15,613 nt of DNA from assembly GCA_039796575.1 (NCBI GenBank), contig JBDKJP010000106.1, positions 1 through 15,613 on the forward strand, read 5' to 3'. This DNA is from UBA668 sp039796575 (lineage in GTDB: Bacteria; Actinomycetota; Acidimicrobiia; Acidimicrobiales; Ilumatobacteraceae). This document shows positions 9,192 to 15,613 of the stretch, piece by piece. The notes beneath the pieces are model-generated. The model was not told the origin of the DNA and ran no database searches. It saw only the letters and a list, made by a program, of their open reading frames with translations. The translations under genes were made by a program, and so were the position numbers. The stretch's first letter is position 1, and each line of letters starts with the position of its first letter.

Positions 9192-9197
9192 ACCCTA
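9192..9197 (-). promoter_or_regulatory. Candidate -10 box TAGGGT for the cyanophycinase-like gene
   Basis: TAGGGT on the minus strand is 31 nt before ATG 9160, leaving a leader of about 24 nt that holds the GGGGAG ribosome binding site. It is the same hexamer as the one before the ATPase gene. No -35 box is convincing. Confidence 0.4.
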
Positions 9198-9238
9198 GCC
9201 AGGCTGGAACAGGCGTTCCGAAAGGGGAGGACGTGCGA

Positions 9239-9382
9239 TCAGCGAGGGGTGGTGGGTGCCGGCTCGTCGGCGCAGTGGCAGCGCTCGGCGTGGGGCACGT
9301 GGCCGAGCACCTGCTCGACGTGCATGCCGCAGCCGGCCCACGAGGGGCGTGAACATTCGGGGCAGGTGACTTCCATACACAT
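9239..9382 (-). CDS. Small Cys/His-rich protein (47 aa), probably metal-binding
   Basis: The reading frame gives 47 residues with CPECSRPSWAGCGMHV in the first half and ERCHC in the second. I recognise this as the widespread short actinobacterial family with CPxCgrxtWAGCGrHVeqvl and a later RCxC. Five or six Cys plus His suggest a structural zinc site. Its function is not known to me. Two starts are possible: ATG 9382 with TACCCT 7 nt upstream (leaderless), or ATG 9376 with a G-rich run GGGGGG about 8 nt upstream. The second gives MEVTCPEC, the more typical N-terminus. It sits between the P450 and the cyanophycinase-like gene, on the same strand as both. Confidence 0.75.
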   Translation of the reverse strand: MCMEVTCPECSRPSWAGCGMHVEQVLGHVPHAERCHCADEPAPTTPR

Positions 9383-9389
9383 ACCCCCC

Positions 9390-9395
9390 AGGGTA
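9390..9395 (-). promoter_or_regulatory. Candidate -10 box TACCCT for the 47-aa gene
   Basis: TACCCT on the minus strand ends 7 nt before ATG 9382, and the 7 nt between include a GGGGGG run. The same bases could serve as -10 spacing or as a ribosome binding site for ATG 9376. Confidence 0.35.
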
Positions 9396-9420
9396 TCAGG
9401 AGGGTGCCGCGAAAAGCGAC

Positions 9421-10617
9421 TCAGAACACCACTGGCACGTTGCGCGGCCCGCGCACCTGCCCGCCCGCCCAGGTGACCTCGGCGTCGTCGGCGAGGCGGA
9501 ACTCGGGGATGCGCTGCAGCCACACCTCGATGGCCACCCGCAGTTCCATGCGCGCGAGGTTCGAGCCCGCGCACCGGTGGATGCCGGCGCCGAACGCGAC
9601 GTGGCGGTTCTCGGGGCGGTCGAAGTCGACCACATCGGGCTGCTGGAACATCTCCGGGTCGCGGTTCGCCGCGGGGAAGTTGAGCAGCACCTTCTCGCCG
9701 GCCTTCACCGGGCAGCCCTTCAGGTCGACGTCGTTGTTCGCGACGCGTGCCATGGTGACGGGCGAGTACGCACGGAGCAACTCCTCCACGGCCTGGCTCA
9801 TGATGTCGGGATCGTCGACGAGACGCTTCGCATCGGCGGGGTGCGTGGCGAGGTGCCACATCGAGCTGCCGATGGCCGACCACGTGGTGTCGACGCCGGC
9901 GATGAGCGTGAGCGCCGCCATGCCCATGATGATCTCGTCGGGGATCGGCTCGCCCTCCACCTCGGTCTGCAGCAGGGCGCTGATGAGGTCGTCACTGGGG
10001 TCGTCGCGGCGCTCGGCCAGCTGCCGCAGCAGGAACTCGACGATGCCGTCGAAGCCGCGCTTGCTGCGCACCTCGTCGTGCGCGAACTCGAGCACGTCGC
10101 GCACCCAGCCGGTGAACGTGTCGGCCAGGTCGCCGGGCACACCGAGGATCTTCGCGATCACGCGCACCGGGATCTGCTGCGCGTAGTCGGCGGCCGCGTC
10201 GGCGTTGCCGTTGGCGATGAAGCCGTCGATGAGGCCGTTGCACAGGTCGCGCGTGATGGGCTCGTAGATGGCCACCTGGCTGTGGGAGAACCACGGCAGC
10301 AGCAGGCGGCGCGTCCAGGTGTGCTGCGGCGGGTCGGAGTCGATGGGAGGCAGCGGCAGGTTGATGGGGCCCGGCGGGCGGTCCTCCTCGCTGAACGTGA
10401 GCACGCCCACGTCGCGCGAACTGAAGTTGGCCACGTCGTGCGCCACGGCGAACACGTCGGCGTACCGAGTGGGCATCCACGAACCGCCCCACCGGTCGGA
10501 GTGCGCGATGGGGCAGGTGCCGCGCAGGTCGTCCCACACCGGGAAGGGGTTCGCGACGTACTCGGGGTCGAGGATGTCGTAGTCGGACGTCCAGTCGGTG
10601 ACGGGCTCGGTGGTCAT
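9421..10617 (-). CDS. Cytochrome P450 (bacterial class)
   Basis: This 398-aa protein is full length for a soluble bacterial P450. Visible landmarks are the I-helix AGVDTT (240-245) with the oxygen-activating acid and Thr, the ExxR motif E279-R282 in EELLRAYSPV, and the heme-binding loop FGAGIHRCAGSNLAR (342-356) with the axial Cys349. SDPPQHTWTRRLLLPWFS (94-111) is the typical HxxxR region. It would insert oxygen into an organic substrate that cannot be named, using electrons from a ferredoxin. No ferredoxin or reductase gene lies in the window. ATG 10617 is preferred to GTG 10635 because GGGGAAG is 9 nt upstream of it. The intergenic region of 46 nt upstream of the ATG contains a short palindrome at 10639-10650 but no clear -10 box. 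Confidence 0.93.
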   Translation of the reverse strand: MTTEPVTDWTSDYDILDPEYVANPFPVWDDLRGTCPIAHSDRWGGSWMPTRYADVFAVAHDVANFSSRDVGVLTFSEEDRPPGPINLPLPPIDSDPPQHTWTRRLLLPWFSHSQVAIYEPITRDLCNGLIDGFIANGNADAAADYAQQIPVRVIAKILGVPGDLADTFTGWVRDVLEFAHDEVRSKRGFDGIVEFLLRQLAERRDDPSDDLISALLQTEVEGEPIPDEIIMGMAALTLIAGVDTTWSAIGSSMWHLATHPADAKRLVDDPDIMSQAVEELLRAYSPVTMARVANNDVDLKGCPVKAGEKVLLNFPAANRDPEMFQQPDVVDFDRPENRHVAFGAGIHRCAGSNLARMELRVAIEVWLQRIPEFRLADDAEVTWAGGQVRGPRNVPVVF

Positions 10618-10663
10618 CGCGACATTCTTCCCCACGCGCCGGGTGCCCGGATTCAGCGAAGGG

Positions 10664-11875
10664 TCAGCGGAGGTCGGTGAGCAGCACCACCGGTCGGTAC
10701 ACCGACGGGTCGCGGAACACGGTCTTCTCCACCATCGAGTTGGTGGAGTACACGATGGCCAGCCGCCCGTCGACCGGCTCCGGGTAGGGGGCGGCGTCGT
10801 AGGTGACGCGGTCGGGTGCGTCGGGCGAGTTGGGCATCGGGATCTCGGCGAGGTCGGTCCACGGGCCTTCCGGCCGCGGCGCGGTCATCACGAAGATGCG
10901 CCGGCCGACGAACTCGTCCTCCTTCGCGACGCCGAGGTAGCCGTCGTTCCAACGGATCACCGACATCCGGAAGTCGCAGCAGCCGCGTTCGACGATCGGT
11001 GCCGCGGCTGACGCGTCGGGGTTCCACGCGGTGCCGTCCCAGTACTCGGGCGCGGCCTCGAGCCGGCCCACCGGCACGCGTGCGACGAACGTCTGGTCGG
11101 AGCCGCCCCATTCGTCGGGCGTGTTGTACTCGCCACCCGCGCCGTACAGGTAGCTCCACTCGTCGTCGCTCGCCACGCTGAACCCGTACACGGGCTTCAC
11201 GCCGTCGTTCGCCGCGGGTTGCAGGTCGACGAGCTGGAGGTCGGCCCAGGTGTACGTCGCGAGCCACGTGCGGATGGGTCGGAAGCAGATGCCCCACTGC
11301 GGCCGCAAGCATTCCATCTCGGCGACGAACACCTTCAGCAGCGGGCCGTCGACCGCACCACCGAGGGGCCAGAAGAAGTGGCGGAAGTGGTCGGTGTCGG
11401 GGTGGGTGAGGAAGTCCCACGGCGCACCGTCGCGGTTGCTCGTGTGCATGGTCATCGCGCCGTCGGTGCCGCGCTCGAACAGCACGTTGCGGACGAACTC
11501 GAACTGGTCGACCGGGGGTTTCCCGTCGGGCGGGAGGAACGAGTCGTTGAGCCACCACAGCTGCCGGCCGTCGGGGAGCGGGTAGATGCGCGGGATGTCG
11601 CCGCCCACCCAGTTGCCCACCGGTTGGGCGAACGGGTTCGCGGTGAGCGGCGCCGCCGGCACCCAGCCCGGCACCGGCCCCGCCGAGGCCACCTGCTCAC
11701 CGGCCAGGCGGTCGGGGGTGGCGCCGAGCAGCGTGGTGCTCGGTTGCGTGGCCGGGGTGGTGGGGCGAGGCGGCGCGGTGGGGCGCGGGGATGCATCGGC
11801 TGTGCTGCAGGCCGTCATCAGCAACAACGCGCCGAGCAGCCACCGGCCCGGCCCCCACGACCGCCCGCGGTTCAT
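10664..11875 (-). CDS. Lipoprotein, possible DUF4185-like/beta-propeller glycoside hydrolase-like protein
   Basis: Starting at ATG 11875-11873, the 403-aa product opens with MNRGRSWGPGR, a hydrophobic stretch and the lipobox LLMTAC (Cys23), so it should be an exported lipoprotein. A Thr/Pro-rich linker (about 28-55) follows. The rest is a soluble domain with repeated aromatic strands: YPLPDGRQLWWLNDSF, VRNVLFERG, PVYGFSVASDDEWSYLYGAGG, DGYLGVAKED and RLAIVYSTNS. These resemble a beta-propeller of the kind annotated DUF4185 in actinobacteria, but I am not sure of the family. FERG plus several Cys (MECLRPQWGICF, ERGCCDF) suggest disulfides. No catalytic residues can be assigned. An in-frame upstream GTG (11893) exists but would put a poor n-region before the lipobox. 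Confidence 0.65.
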   Translation of the reverse strand: MNRGRSWGPGRWLLGALLLMTACSTADASPRPTAPPRPTTPATQPSTTLLGATPDRLAGEQVASAGPVPGWVPAAPLTANPFAQPVGNWVGGDIPRIYPLPDGRQLWWLNDSFLPPDGKPPVDQFEFVRNVLFERGTDGAMTMHTSNRDGAPWDFLTHPDTDHFRHFFWPLGGAVDGPLLKVFVAEMECLRPQWGICFRPIRTWLATYTWADLQLVDLQPAANDGVKPVYGFSVASDDEWSYLYGAGGEYNTPDEWGGSDQTFVARVPVGRLEAAPEYWDGTAWNPDASAAAPIVERGCCDFRMSVIRWNDGYLGVAKEDEFVGRRIFVMTAPRPEGPWTDLAEIPMPNSPDAPDRVTYDAAPYPEPVDGRLAIVYSTNSMVEKTVFRDPSVYRPVVLLTDLR

Positions 11876-11894
11876 GGGGCGGTACTCAATCACA

Positions 11895-11911
11895 CGCGGC
11901 CGCTCGCCGCG
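11895..11911 (-). terminator. Possible GC hairpin after the class-V PLP gene
   Basis: CGCGGC and GCCGCG form a 6-bp stem with a 5-nt loop, 28 nt past the stop at 11939 and 20 nt before the lipoprotein start. A competing 5-bp hairpin overlaps it. It is weaker than the two perfect hairpins. Confidence 0.3.
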
Positions 11912-11938
11912 GCATCGCGGGTTCGCGGCGGTGGCGCG

Positions 11939-13648
11939 TCAGACGGTGAGCGACTCGGCGGGGAGCTCGAACCAGCGGAGGTGCTCGAACTCGGCCGAGA
12001 GGCGGCCGGCGGCCGGCGCCGCGTGCGCCGTGGCCGACACCGCGTCGAAGCGTGCCCGGGCCTCGTCGAGGTAGCCGACGAGCGCATCCTCGGGCGCGCG
12101 GTCGTGGCCGAGCTTCGGCACGACGAGATCGCCGGTGGCCTGGTCGTACCGCAACTGCCCGAGGCGCAGGCGCGGCTCGACGGGCCCGTGCATGTGCCGC
12201 CACAGGCCCGACGCCGGGTCGAAGCGGTACTCCGGCAGCAGCTTCCAGCCGTGCTCGGCCACCATGTCGACGGCGGCCACGAGGTACTGGAACACGGCCT
12301 CGCTGATGAAGTAGTTGAAGCTCACGCGGGTCCAGCCGGGCTTGATGCCCTCGCAGCCCTGCGTGATCTCGTGCTCGAACTCGTGCGACCGTTCGAGGTC
12401 GATGCCGAGCAGCCGGTGGCCGTACGGGCCGGCGCACGAGCACCCGCCGCGCGACTGGATGCCGAACAGGTCGCTGAGCAGCGCGACCACGAAGTTGTGG
12501 TGCAGGTAGCGGCCCTCGGGTCGGCGGACCACGAACGACACGATGGACAACCGCTCGGCCGTGGTGTTGCCCAGCACCTGCAGCGCCGGGTTCGACGCCC
12601 ACGCCGCGACCGCGCGTTGCCAGTACGCCTCTTCGCGCTCGCGGATGGTGGCCACGCCGACGGCCTGCTTCAACTGGAACACGAGGCCGGCGCGGATGGA
12701 CTCGATGATCGCCGGCGTGCCGCCTTCCTCGCGGTGCACGGGGTCGTCGAGGTAGCGGTGCTCGCTCGGGTTCACGTACGCCACCGTGCCGCCGCCCACC
12801 ACGTCGGGCACGCGGTTCTGCAGCAACGAACGGCGGGCCACCAGCACACCCGGTGTGCCCGGCCCGCCGACGAACTTGTGCGGGCTGAGGAACACCGCGT
12901 CCTTGTGGGCCAGCGGGTGCTCGGTGCACGACGGGTACATTTCGATGTCGACGTACGGGCCGGCCGCGGCGAAGTCCCAGAACGAGAGCGCGCCGTGGCG
13001 GTGCAGCAGGTCGGCGATGGCGCAGGTGTTCGACACGATGCCGGTGACGTTCGAAGCCGCGGAGAACGAGCCGATCTTCAACGGCCGGTCGGCGTGCGCC
13101 ACGAGCTCGGCCTCGAGGCGGGCGAGGTCGATGTGGCCATCGGCGTCCTCGGGGATGGTGACGACGTCGGCGATGCTCTCGCGCCACGGCAGTTCGTTGC
13201 TGTGGTGCTCGAACGGGCCGACGAACACCACGGGACGCTGATCGGCCGGGATGTGCGCCGAGAGGTGGAAGCGGTCGTCGAGGTCGGCCGGCACGCGCAG
13301 GTTCATCACGCCGATCAACTTGTCGATCGCACCGGTGGCACCGGAGCCGCAGAAGATGACGCACGTCTCGTCGTCGCAGCCGACGGCCTCGTGCACGATG
13401 CGGCGCGCGTCCTCGCGCAGCCGGGTGGTCTGCAGCCCGGTGCCCGACGACTCGGTGTGCGTGTTCGCGTAGCGGGGCAGCACCTCGTCGCGGATGAAGT
13501 CCTCGATGAAGGTGAGTGCACGGCCCGACGCGGTGTAGTCGGCGTAGGTGATGCGGCGCGGCCCGTACGGGCCCTCCATCACCTGATCGTCGCCGATGAC
13601 CGACTCCCGGATCTTGCGCAGCAGGGGCGTGTCGACCGCTTCGTTCAC
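11939..13648 (-). CDS. Class-V PLP-dependent aminotransferase/cysteine desulfurase-like enzyme
   Basis: This 569-aa protein has the NifS/SufS-type fold: GSGATGA (102-107 area) for phosphate binding, FWDFAAAGP with Asp225 for the pyridine nitrogen, and SPHKFVGGPGTPG with Lys258 as the PLP-binding lysine. GGCSCAGPYGH (401-411) contains Cys403 and Cys405 near the position of the desulfurase Cys, but I cannot tell whether either is catalytic. Typical desulfurases have about 400 residues, so the extra C-terminal part (roughly 440-569, with WKLLPEYRFDPASGLWRH) is an extension of unknown role. The reaction could be cysteine or selenocysteine cleavage, or transamination. The GTG start at 13648-13646 is supported by TAGGTT 6 nt upstream, giving a leaderless message. 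It diverges from the M14-like lipoprotein gene. Confidence 0.85.
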   Translation of the reverse strand: MNEAVDTPLLRKIRESVIGDDQVMEGPYGPRRITYADYTASGRALTFIEDFIRDEVLPRYANTHTESSGTGLQTTRLREDARRIVHEAVGCDDETCVIFCGSGATGAIDKLIGVMNLRVPADLDDRFHLSAHIPADQRPVVFVGPFEHHSNELPWRESIADVVTIPEDADGHIDLARLEAELVAHADRPLKIGSFSAASNVTGIVSNTCAIADLLHRHGALSFWDFAAAGPYVDIEMYPSCTEHPLAHKDAVFLSPHKFVGGPGTPGVLVARRSLLQNRVPDVVGGGTVAYVNPSEHRYLDDPVHREEGGTPAIIESIRAGLVFQLKQAVGVATIREREEAYWQRAVAAWASNPALQVLGNTTAERLSIVSFVVRRPEGRYLHHNFVVALLSDLFGIQSRGGCSCAGPYGHRLLGIDLERSHEFEHEITQGCEGIKPGWTRVSFNYFISEAVFQYLVAAVDMVAEHGWKLLPEYRFDPASGLWRHMHGPVEPRLRLGQLRYDQATGDLVVPKLGHDRAPEDALVGYLDEARARFDAVSATAHAAPAAGRLSAEFEHLRWFELPAESLTV

Positions 13649-13654
13649 ACTGGC

Positions 13655-13660
13655 AACCTA
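13655..13660 (-). promoter_or_regulatory. Candidate leaderless -10 box TAGGTT for the class-V PLP gene
   Basis: TAGGTT on the minus strand ends 6 nt before GTG 13648, and no ribosome binding site fits in between. It is the same hexamer as the box at 1347-1342. Confidence 0.5.
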
Positions 13661-13709
13661 GCGGCGGACCTGCCACCGGCAGCGGTGCGCCGGATGGGAC
13701 AATCGGCGG

Positions 13710-14678
13710 GTGCATCGCCCCGGCCGTCCGTTCCTCGCTGCGTTGCTGGCGCTCGGTGCGTTGGCGGCGTGTGCGTCGGAGCCGGGTTCCACCGCGCCGA
13801 GCGTCGGCGAGACCACCACCTCGGTCGCGTCGACCAGCACGACCGTCGCCCCGACCACGGTCCCGCCCACGACGGCAGCGCCGACGACCACCACGGCCGC
13901 ACCACCGACCGACCCCGACGCCGCCGACATCCCCGATGGCGAGTGCGCCACCATCGCCGAGGGCGCGGTGGGGTTCCGCAACGACACCGACGCGCGTGCC
14001 GACGAGTACCGGTCGATCGGCGTGAGCACCGAGGGCCGCACGATCTGGTCCGAGCACTGGGGCTCGACCTCCGGCCCGCAGGTGCTGGTCGTCGGGCAGG
14101 TGCACGGCGACGAGTGCGCGCCGGCGTTCTTCGTGCGTGAGATTCGGCTGCACCCGCCCACCGAGTTCGGCATCTGGCTCATCCCCACGCTCAACCCCGA
14201 CGGGCTCGCCGCGCACACCCGCCGCACCGCGCTCGACCTCGACCCGAACCGCGACGGCTTCAACCTCGCCACGCCCGAGGCGAACACGCTGATGGACGCG
14301 ACGCTGCGCATCCAGCCCGTGCTCACCGTGCACCTCCACTCGCCGTACCGGTGGGTGGGTGCGCACAACGGGCCGCTCGCCACGAAGGTGGCCGTCGCGA
14401 TGTCGACGGCCGTGGGGTGGGGCTACCCGTACAACGCGGGCCGGGTGCAGAACGGCACGCTCGCGTTCCTGTGGGAGGGCCAGGAGCTCGTCATCCCCGG
14501 TCACCAGTCGGTGCTCGTCGAGTTCCCCGCCATGGCGCCGGCCGAGTCGCCCAACCCACCCGACCTCACCCAGCGGCGCGAGACCTCGGTGCCCGACGTG
14601 CGGTGGATCGCCCGCCAGATGCGTGTCGCGCTGTACGAGGTGTTCGACGAGCTCGCGCGAGGATCCACGGATGGCTGA
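13710..14678 (+). CDS. Lipoprotein with M14 zinc carboxypeptidase-like domain
   Basis: The 322-aa product starts at GTG 13710 with a signal sequence ending in the lipobox LAAC (Cys21). A Thr/Pro/Ala-rich linker (about 25-70), common in actinobacterial lipoproteins, follows. The folded part (about 75-315) has M14 landmarks: HGDE (132-135) for two zinc ligands, NPDG (162-165), DLDPNRDGF where the family has DLNRNF, HLHSPY (208-213) for the third zinc ligand, and SVLVEFPA for the catalytic Glu. It would cut peptides, possibly cell-wall peptides as MpaA-type members do, outside the membrane. GACAAT lies 6 nt before the start and could be a poor -10, or GGCGGG may act as a ribosome binding site. 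The stop overlaps the SDR start by 8 nt, indicating coupled translation. It diverges from the PLP gene across 61 nt. Confidence 0.8.
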   Translation: MHRPGRPFLAALLALGALAACASEPGSTAPSVGETTTSVASTSTTVAPTTVPPTTAAPTTTTAAPPTDPDAADIPDGECATIAEGAVGFRNDTDARADEYRSIGVSTEGRTIWSEHWGSTSGPQVLVVGQVHGDECAPAFFVREIRLHPPTEFGIWLIPTLNPDGLAAHTRRTALDLDPNRDGFNLATPEANTLMDATLRIQPVLTVHLHSPYRWVGAHNGPLATKVAVAMSTAVGWGYPYNAGRVQNGTLAFLWEGQELVIPGHQSVLVEFPAMAPAESPNPPDLTQRRETSVPDVRWIARQMRVALYEVFDELARGSTDG

Positions 14679-15522
14679 TCGCAAGGTCTGGTTCGTCACG
14701 GGCGCGGCCCGCGGGATGGGCGCCGAGTTCGTGACCGCGGCGCTCGACGCCGGCCACCGCGTGGTGGCCACCGCCCGCCGGGCCGACGACGTGACGGCGG
14801 TGTTCGGCACGCGTGACGACCTGCTCGCGGTGCCGCTCGACGTGACCAGCGTCGAGCAGTCGCACGCGGCCGTCGACGCCGCGGTCGAACGGTTCGGGCA
14901 CATCGACGTGCTGGTCAACAACGCCGGCGCGTCGTACAAGGGCTACTTCGAGGAGATGTCGCTGCCGCAGGTGGAGGCGCAGCTCGCCGCCAACCTGCTC
15001 GGTCCGATGAACGTGACGCGCGCCGTGCTGCCGGTGATGCGCCGCCGGCGCAGCGGCCACGTGATCGCCATCTCGTCCGGTGCGGGCCTGATGGGGTTCG
15101 AGTACTCGTCGGTGTACGCCGCCTCGAAGTTCGGGCTCGAGGGCTGGATGGGTGCGCTCGCGCAGGAGGTGGAGCCGTTCGGCATCCACACCACCATCGT
15201 CAACCCCGGCTTCTTCCGCACCGGCCTCGCCGGCCCGGGTTCGATGGTGCTGCCCGAGCTCACCGTCGACGACTACGCCGAACGCAGCGTGGCCCAGCGC
15301 ACGTGGTGGCAGGCGCAGGACGGGCACCAGGCCGGCGACCCCGCCAAGTTGGCGCGAGCGCTCGTCCGCCTCGCCGAGGAGCAGCCACCGCCGCGCCGGT
15401 TCGTCGCGGGTGCCGACGTGTTGGCGCTCGGCGAGCGGAAGATCGCGCAGCTCCGCGCCGAGCTCGACGCGTACCGGGAGCTGTCGTCGTCACTCGACGT
15501 CGACGGTGGCACGGACGGCTGA
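14671..15522 (+). CDS. Short-chain dehydrogenase/reductase (SDR)
   Basis: This 283-aa protein has the classical SDR layout. VTGAARGMG (9-17) is the Rossmann TGxxxGxG nucleotide-binding loop. LDVTS (56-60) is the acidic cofactor loop and NNAG sits at 83-86. Ser135/Ser136 in AISSGAG and YAASK (149-153) form the catalytic Ser-Tyr-Lys set, and VNPGFFRTGL is the C-terminal loop. ARR after the second strand suggests NADP preference. The substrate is unknown. It is a cytoplasmic oxidoreductase. ATG 14671 is chosen because GAGGA is 8 nt upstream and the overlap with the preceding gene is only 8 nt. The C-terminal tail (YRELSSSLDVDGGTDG) runs past the fold, and its last 33 nt overlap the convergent gene at 15490. 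Confidence 0.93.
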   Translation: MADRKVWFVTGAARGMGAEFVTAALDAGHRVVATARRADDVTAVFGTRDDLLAVPLDVTSVEQSHAAVDAAVERFGHIDVLVNNAGASYKGYFEEMSLPQVEAQLAANLLGPMNVTRAVLPVMRRRRSGHVIAISSGAGLMGFEYSSVYAASKFGLEGWMGALAQEVEPFGIHTTIVNPGFFRTGLAGPGSMVLPELTVDDYAERSVAQRTWWQAQDGHQAGDPAKLARALVRLAEEQPPPRRFVAGADVLALGERKIAQLRAELDAYRELSSSLDVDGGTDG

Positions 15523-15613
15523 GCGTTCCAGCTCGGCATCGCACGCGCTGCACGTGAAGCGCGGCACGAACACCGCACCGCACGCACGATGGGTGGCCAC
15601 CACGGTGGGGCCG
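15490..15613 (-). CDS. C-terminal end of a Cys-containing protein, possibly a HxlR-type regulator (partial)
   Basis: Only the last 40 residues are visible: HRACGAVFVPRFTCSACDAEL, then SAVRATVDVE and a TGA stop at 15492-15490. The CxxC with an earlier Cys and His gives a small metal-site pattern. In actinobacterial HxlR-family winged-helix regulators the C-terminal tail often carries a similar H..C...P...C..C arrangement, which is the basis for the tentative call. The DNA-binding part lies outside the window. It overlaps the convergent SDR gene by 33 nt. Confidence 0.55.
   Translation of the reverse strand, partial: GPTVVATHRACGAVFVPRFTCSACDAELERSAVRATVDVE

Noticed and set aside
6509..9352. 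Plus-strand open frame of 947 codons
   Set aside because: It is antisense to the IPVTG, cyanophycinase-like and 47-aa genes, all of which have clear protein motifs and starts. The composition is typical of a shadow frame.
10639..10650. Palindrome CCGGGTGCCCGG before the P450 gene as an operator
   Set aside because: Such short GC palindromes are frequent at this GC content, and no second copy or promoter box supports it.
11219..14140. Plus-strand open frame of 973 codons
   Set aside because: It is antisense to the lipoprotein and PLP enzyme and out of frame with the M14-like gene, with no recognisable motif.
11886..14939. Minus-strand open frame of 1017 codons
   Set aside because: It overlaps the PLP enzyme in another frame and crosses the M14-like and SDR genes antisense. 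The Arg/Gly/Pro-rich sequence carries no domain.

Overview
This is a high-GC window in which every gene is densely packed and nearly all run on the minus strand. The gene families point to an actinobacterium: a CtpE-type P-type ATPase, a PPOX/F420-type flavin-fold protein, several lipoproteins and exported proteins, GTG starts, short leaders or none, and -10 boxes of the TAGGKT kind. An Acidimicrobiia-like lineage is my guess from overall feel; no rRNA or marker gene is present to test it.

Layout, left to right. 1-647 (-) is the N-terminal part of a secreted fibronectin-III protein. 777-1292 (-) is an unrecognised 171-aa protein followed by a perfect GC hairpin. 1356-4192 (-) is a two-gene operon: a CtpE-like cation ATPase followed, with an ATGA overlap, by a glutathione peroxidase. 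The peroxidase has an in-frame TGA exactly at the catalytic Cys/Sec codon, with a bacterial SECIS-like hairpin just downstream. It is best read as a 155-aa selenoprotein and not as two fragments. 4226-4615 (+) is a PPOX-fold protein sharing a 33-nt divergent intergenic region with the ATPase.

4593-7269 (-) holds an exported surface protein with an IPVTG-like anchor and, 7 nt later, a Vps62-like domain fused to a polytopic membrane domain. 7322-9160 (-) is an exported cyanophycinase-like (peptidase S51) protein with a second, degenerate copy of the domain. 9239-9382 (-) is a tiny Cys-rich protein. 9421-10617 (-) is a cytochrome P450. 10664-11875 (-) is a lipoprotein of unknown, possibly beta-propeller type. 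11939-13648 (-) is a large class-V PLP enzyme. 13710-15522 (+) is a lipoprotein with an M14 carboxypeptidase-like domain overlapping an SDR oxidoreductase. 15490-15613 (-) is the C-terminal end of a Cys-containing protein, perhaps a HxlR-type regulator.

The highlight is the selenocysteine peroxidase. It implies that this organism carries selA/selB/selC/selD somewhere outside the window. No tRNA, rRNA, CRISPR array, insertion sequence or phage gene was seen. No stretch over 300 nt lacks a gene.
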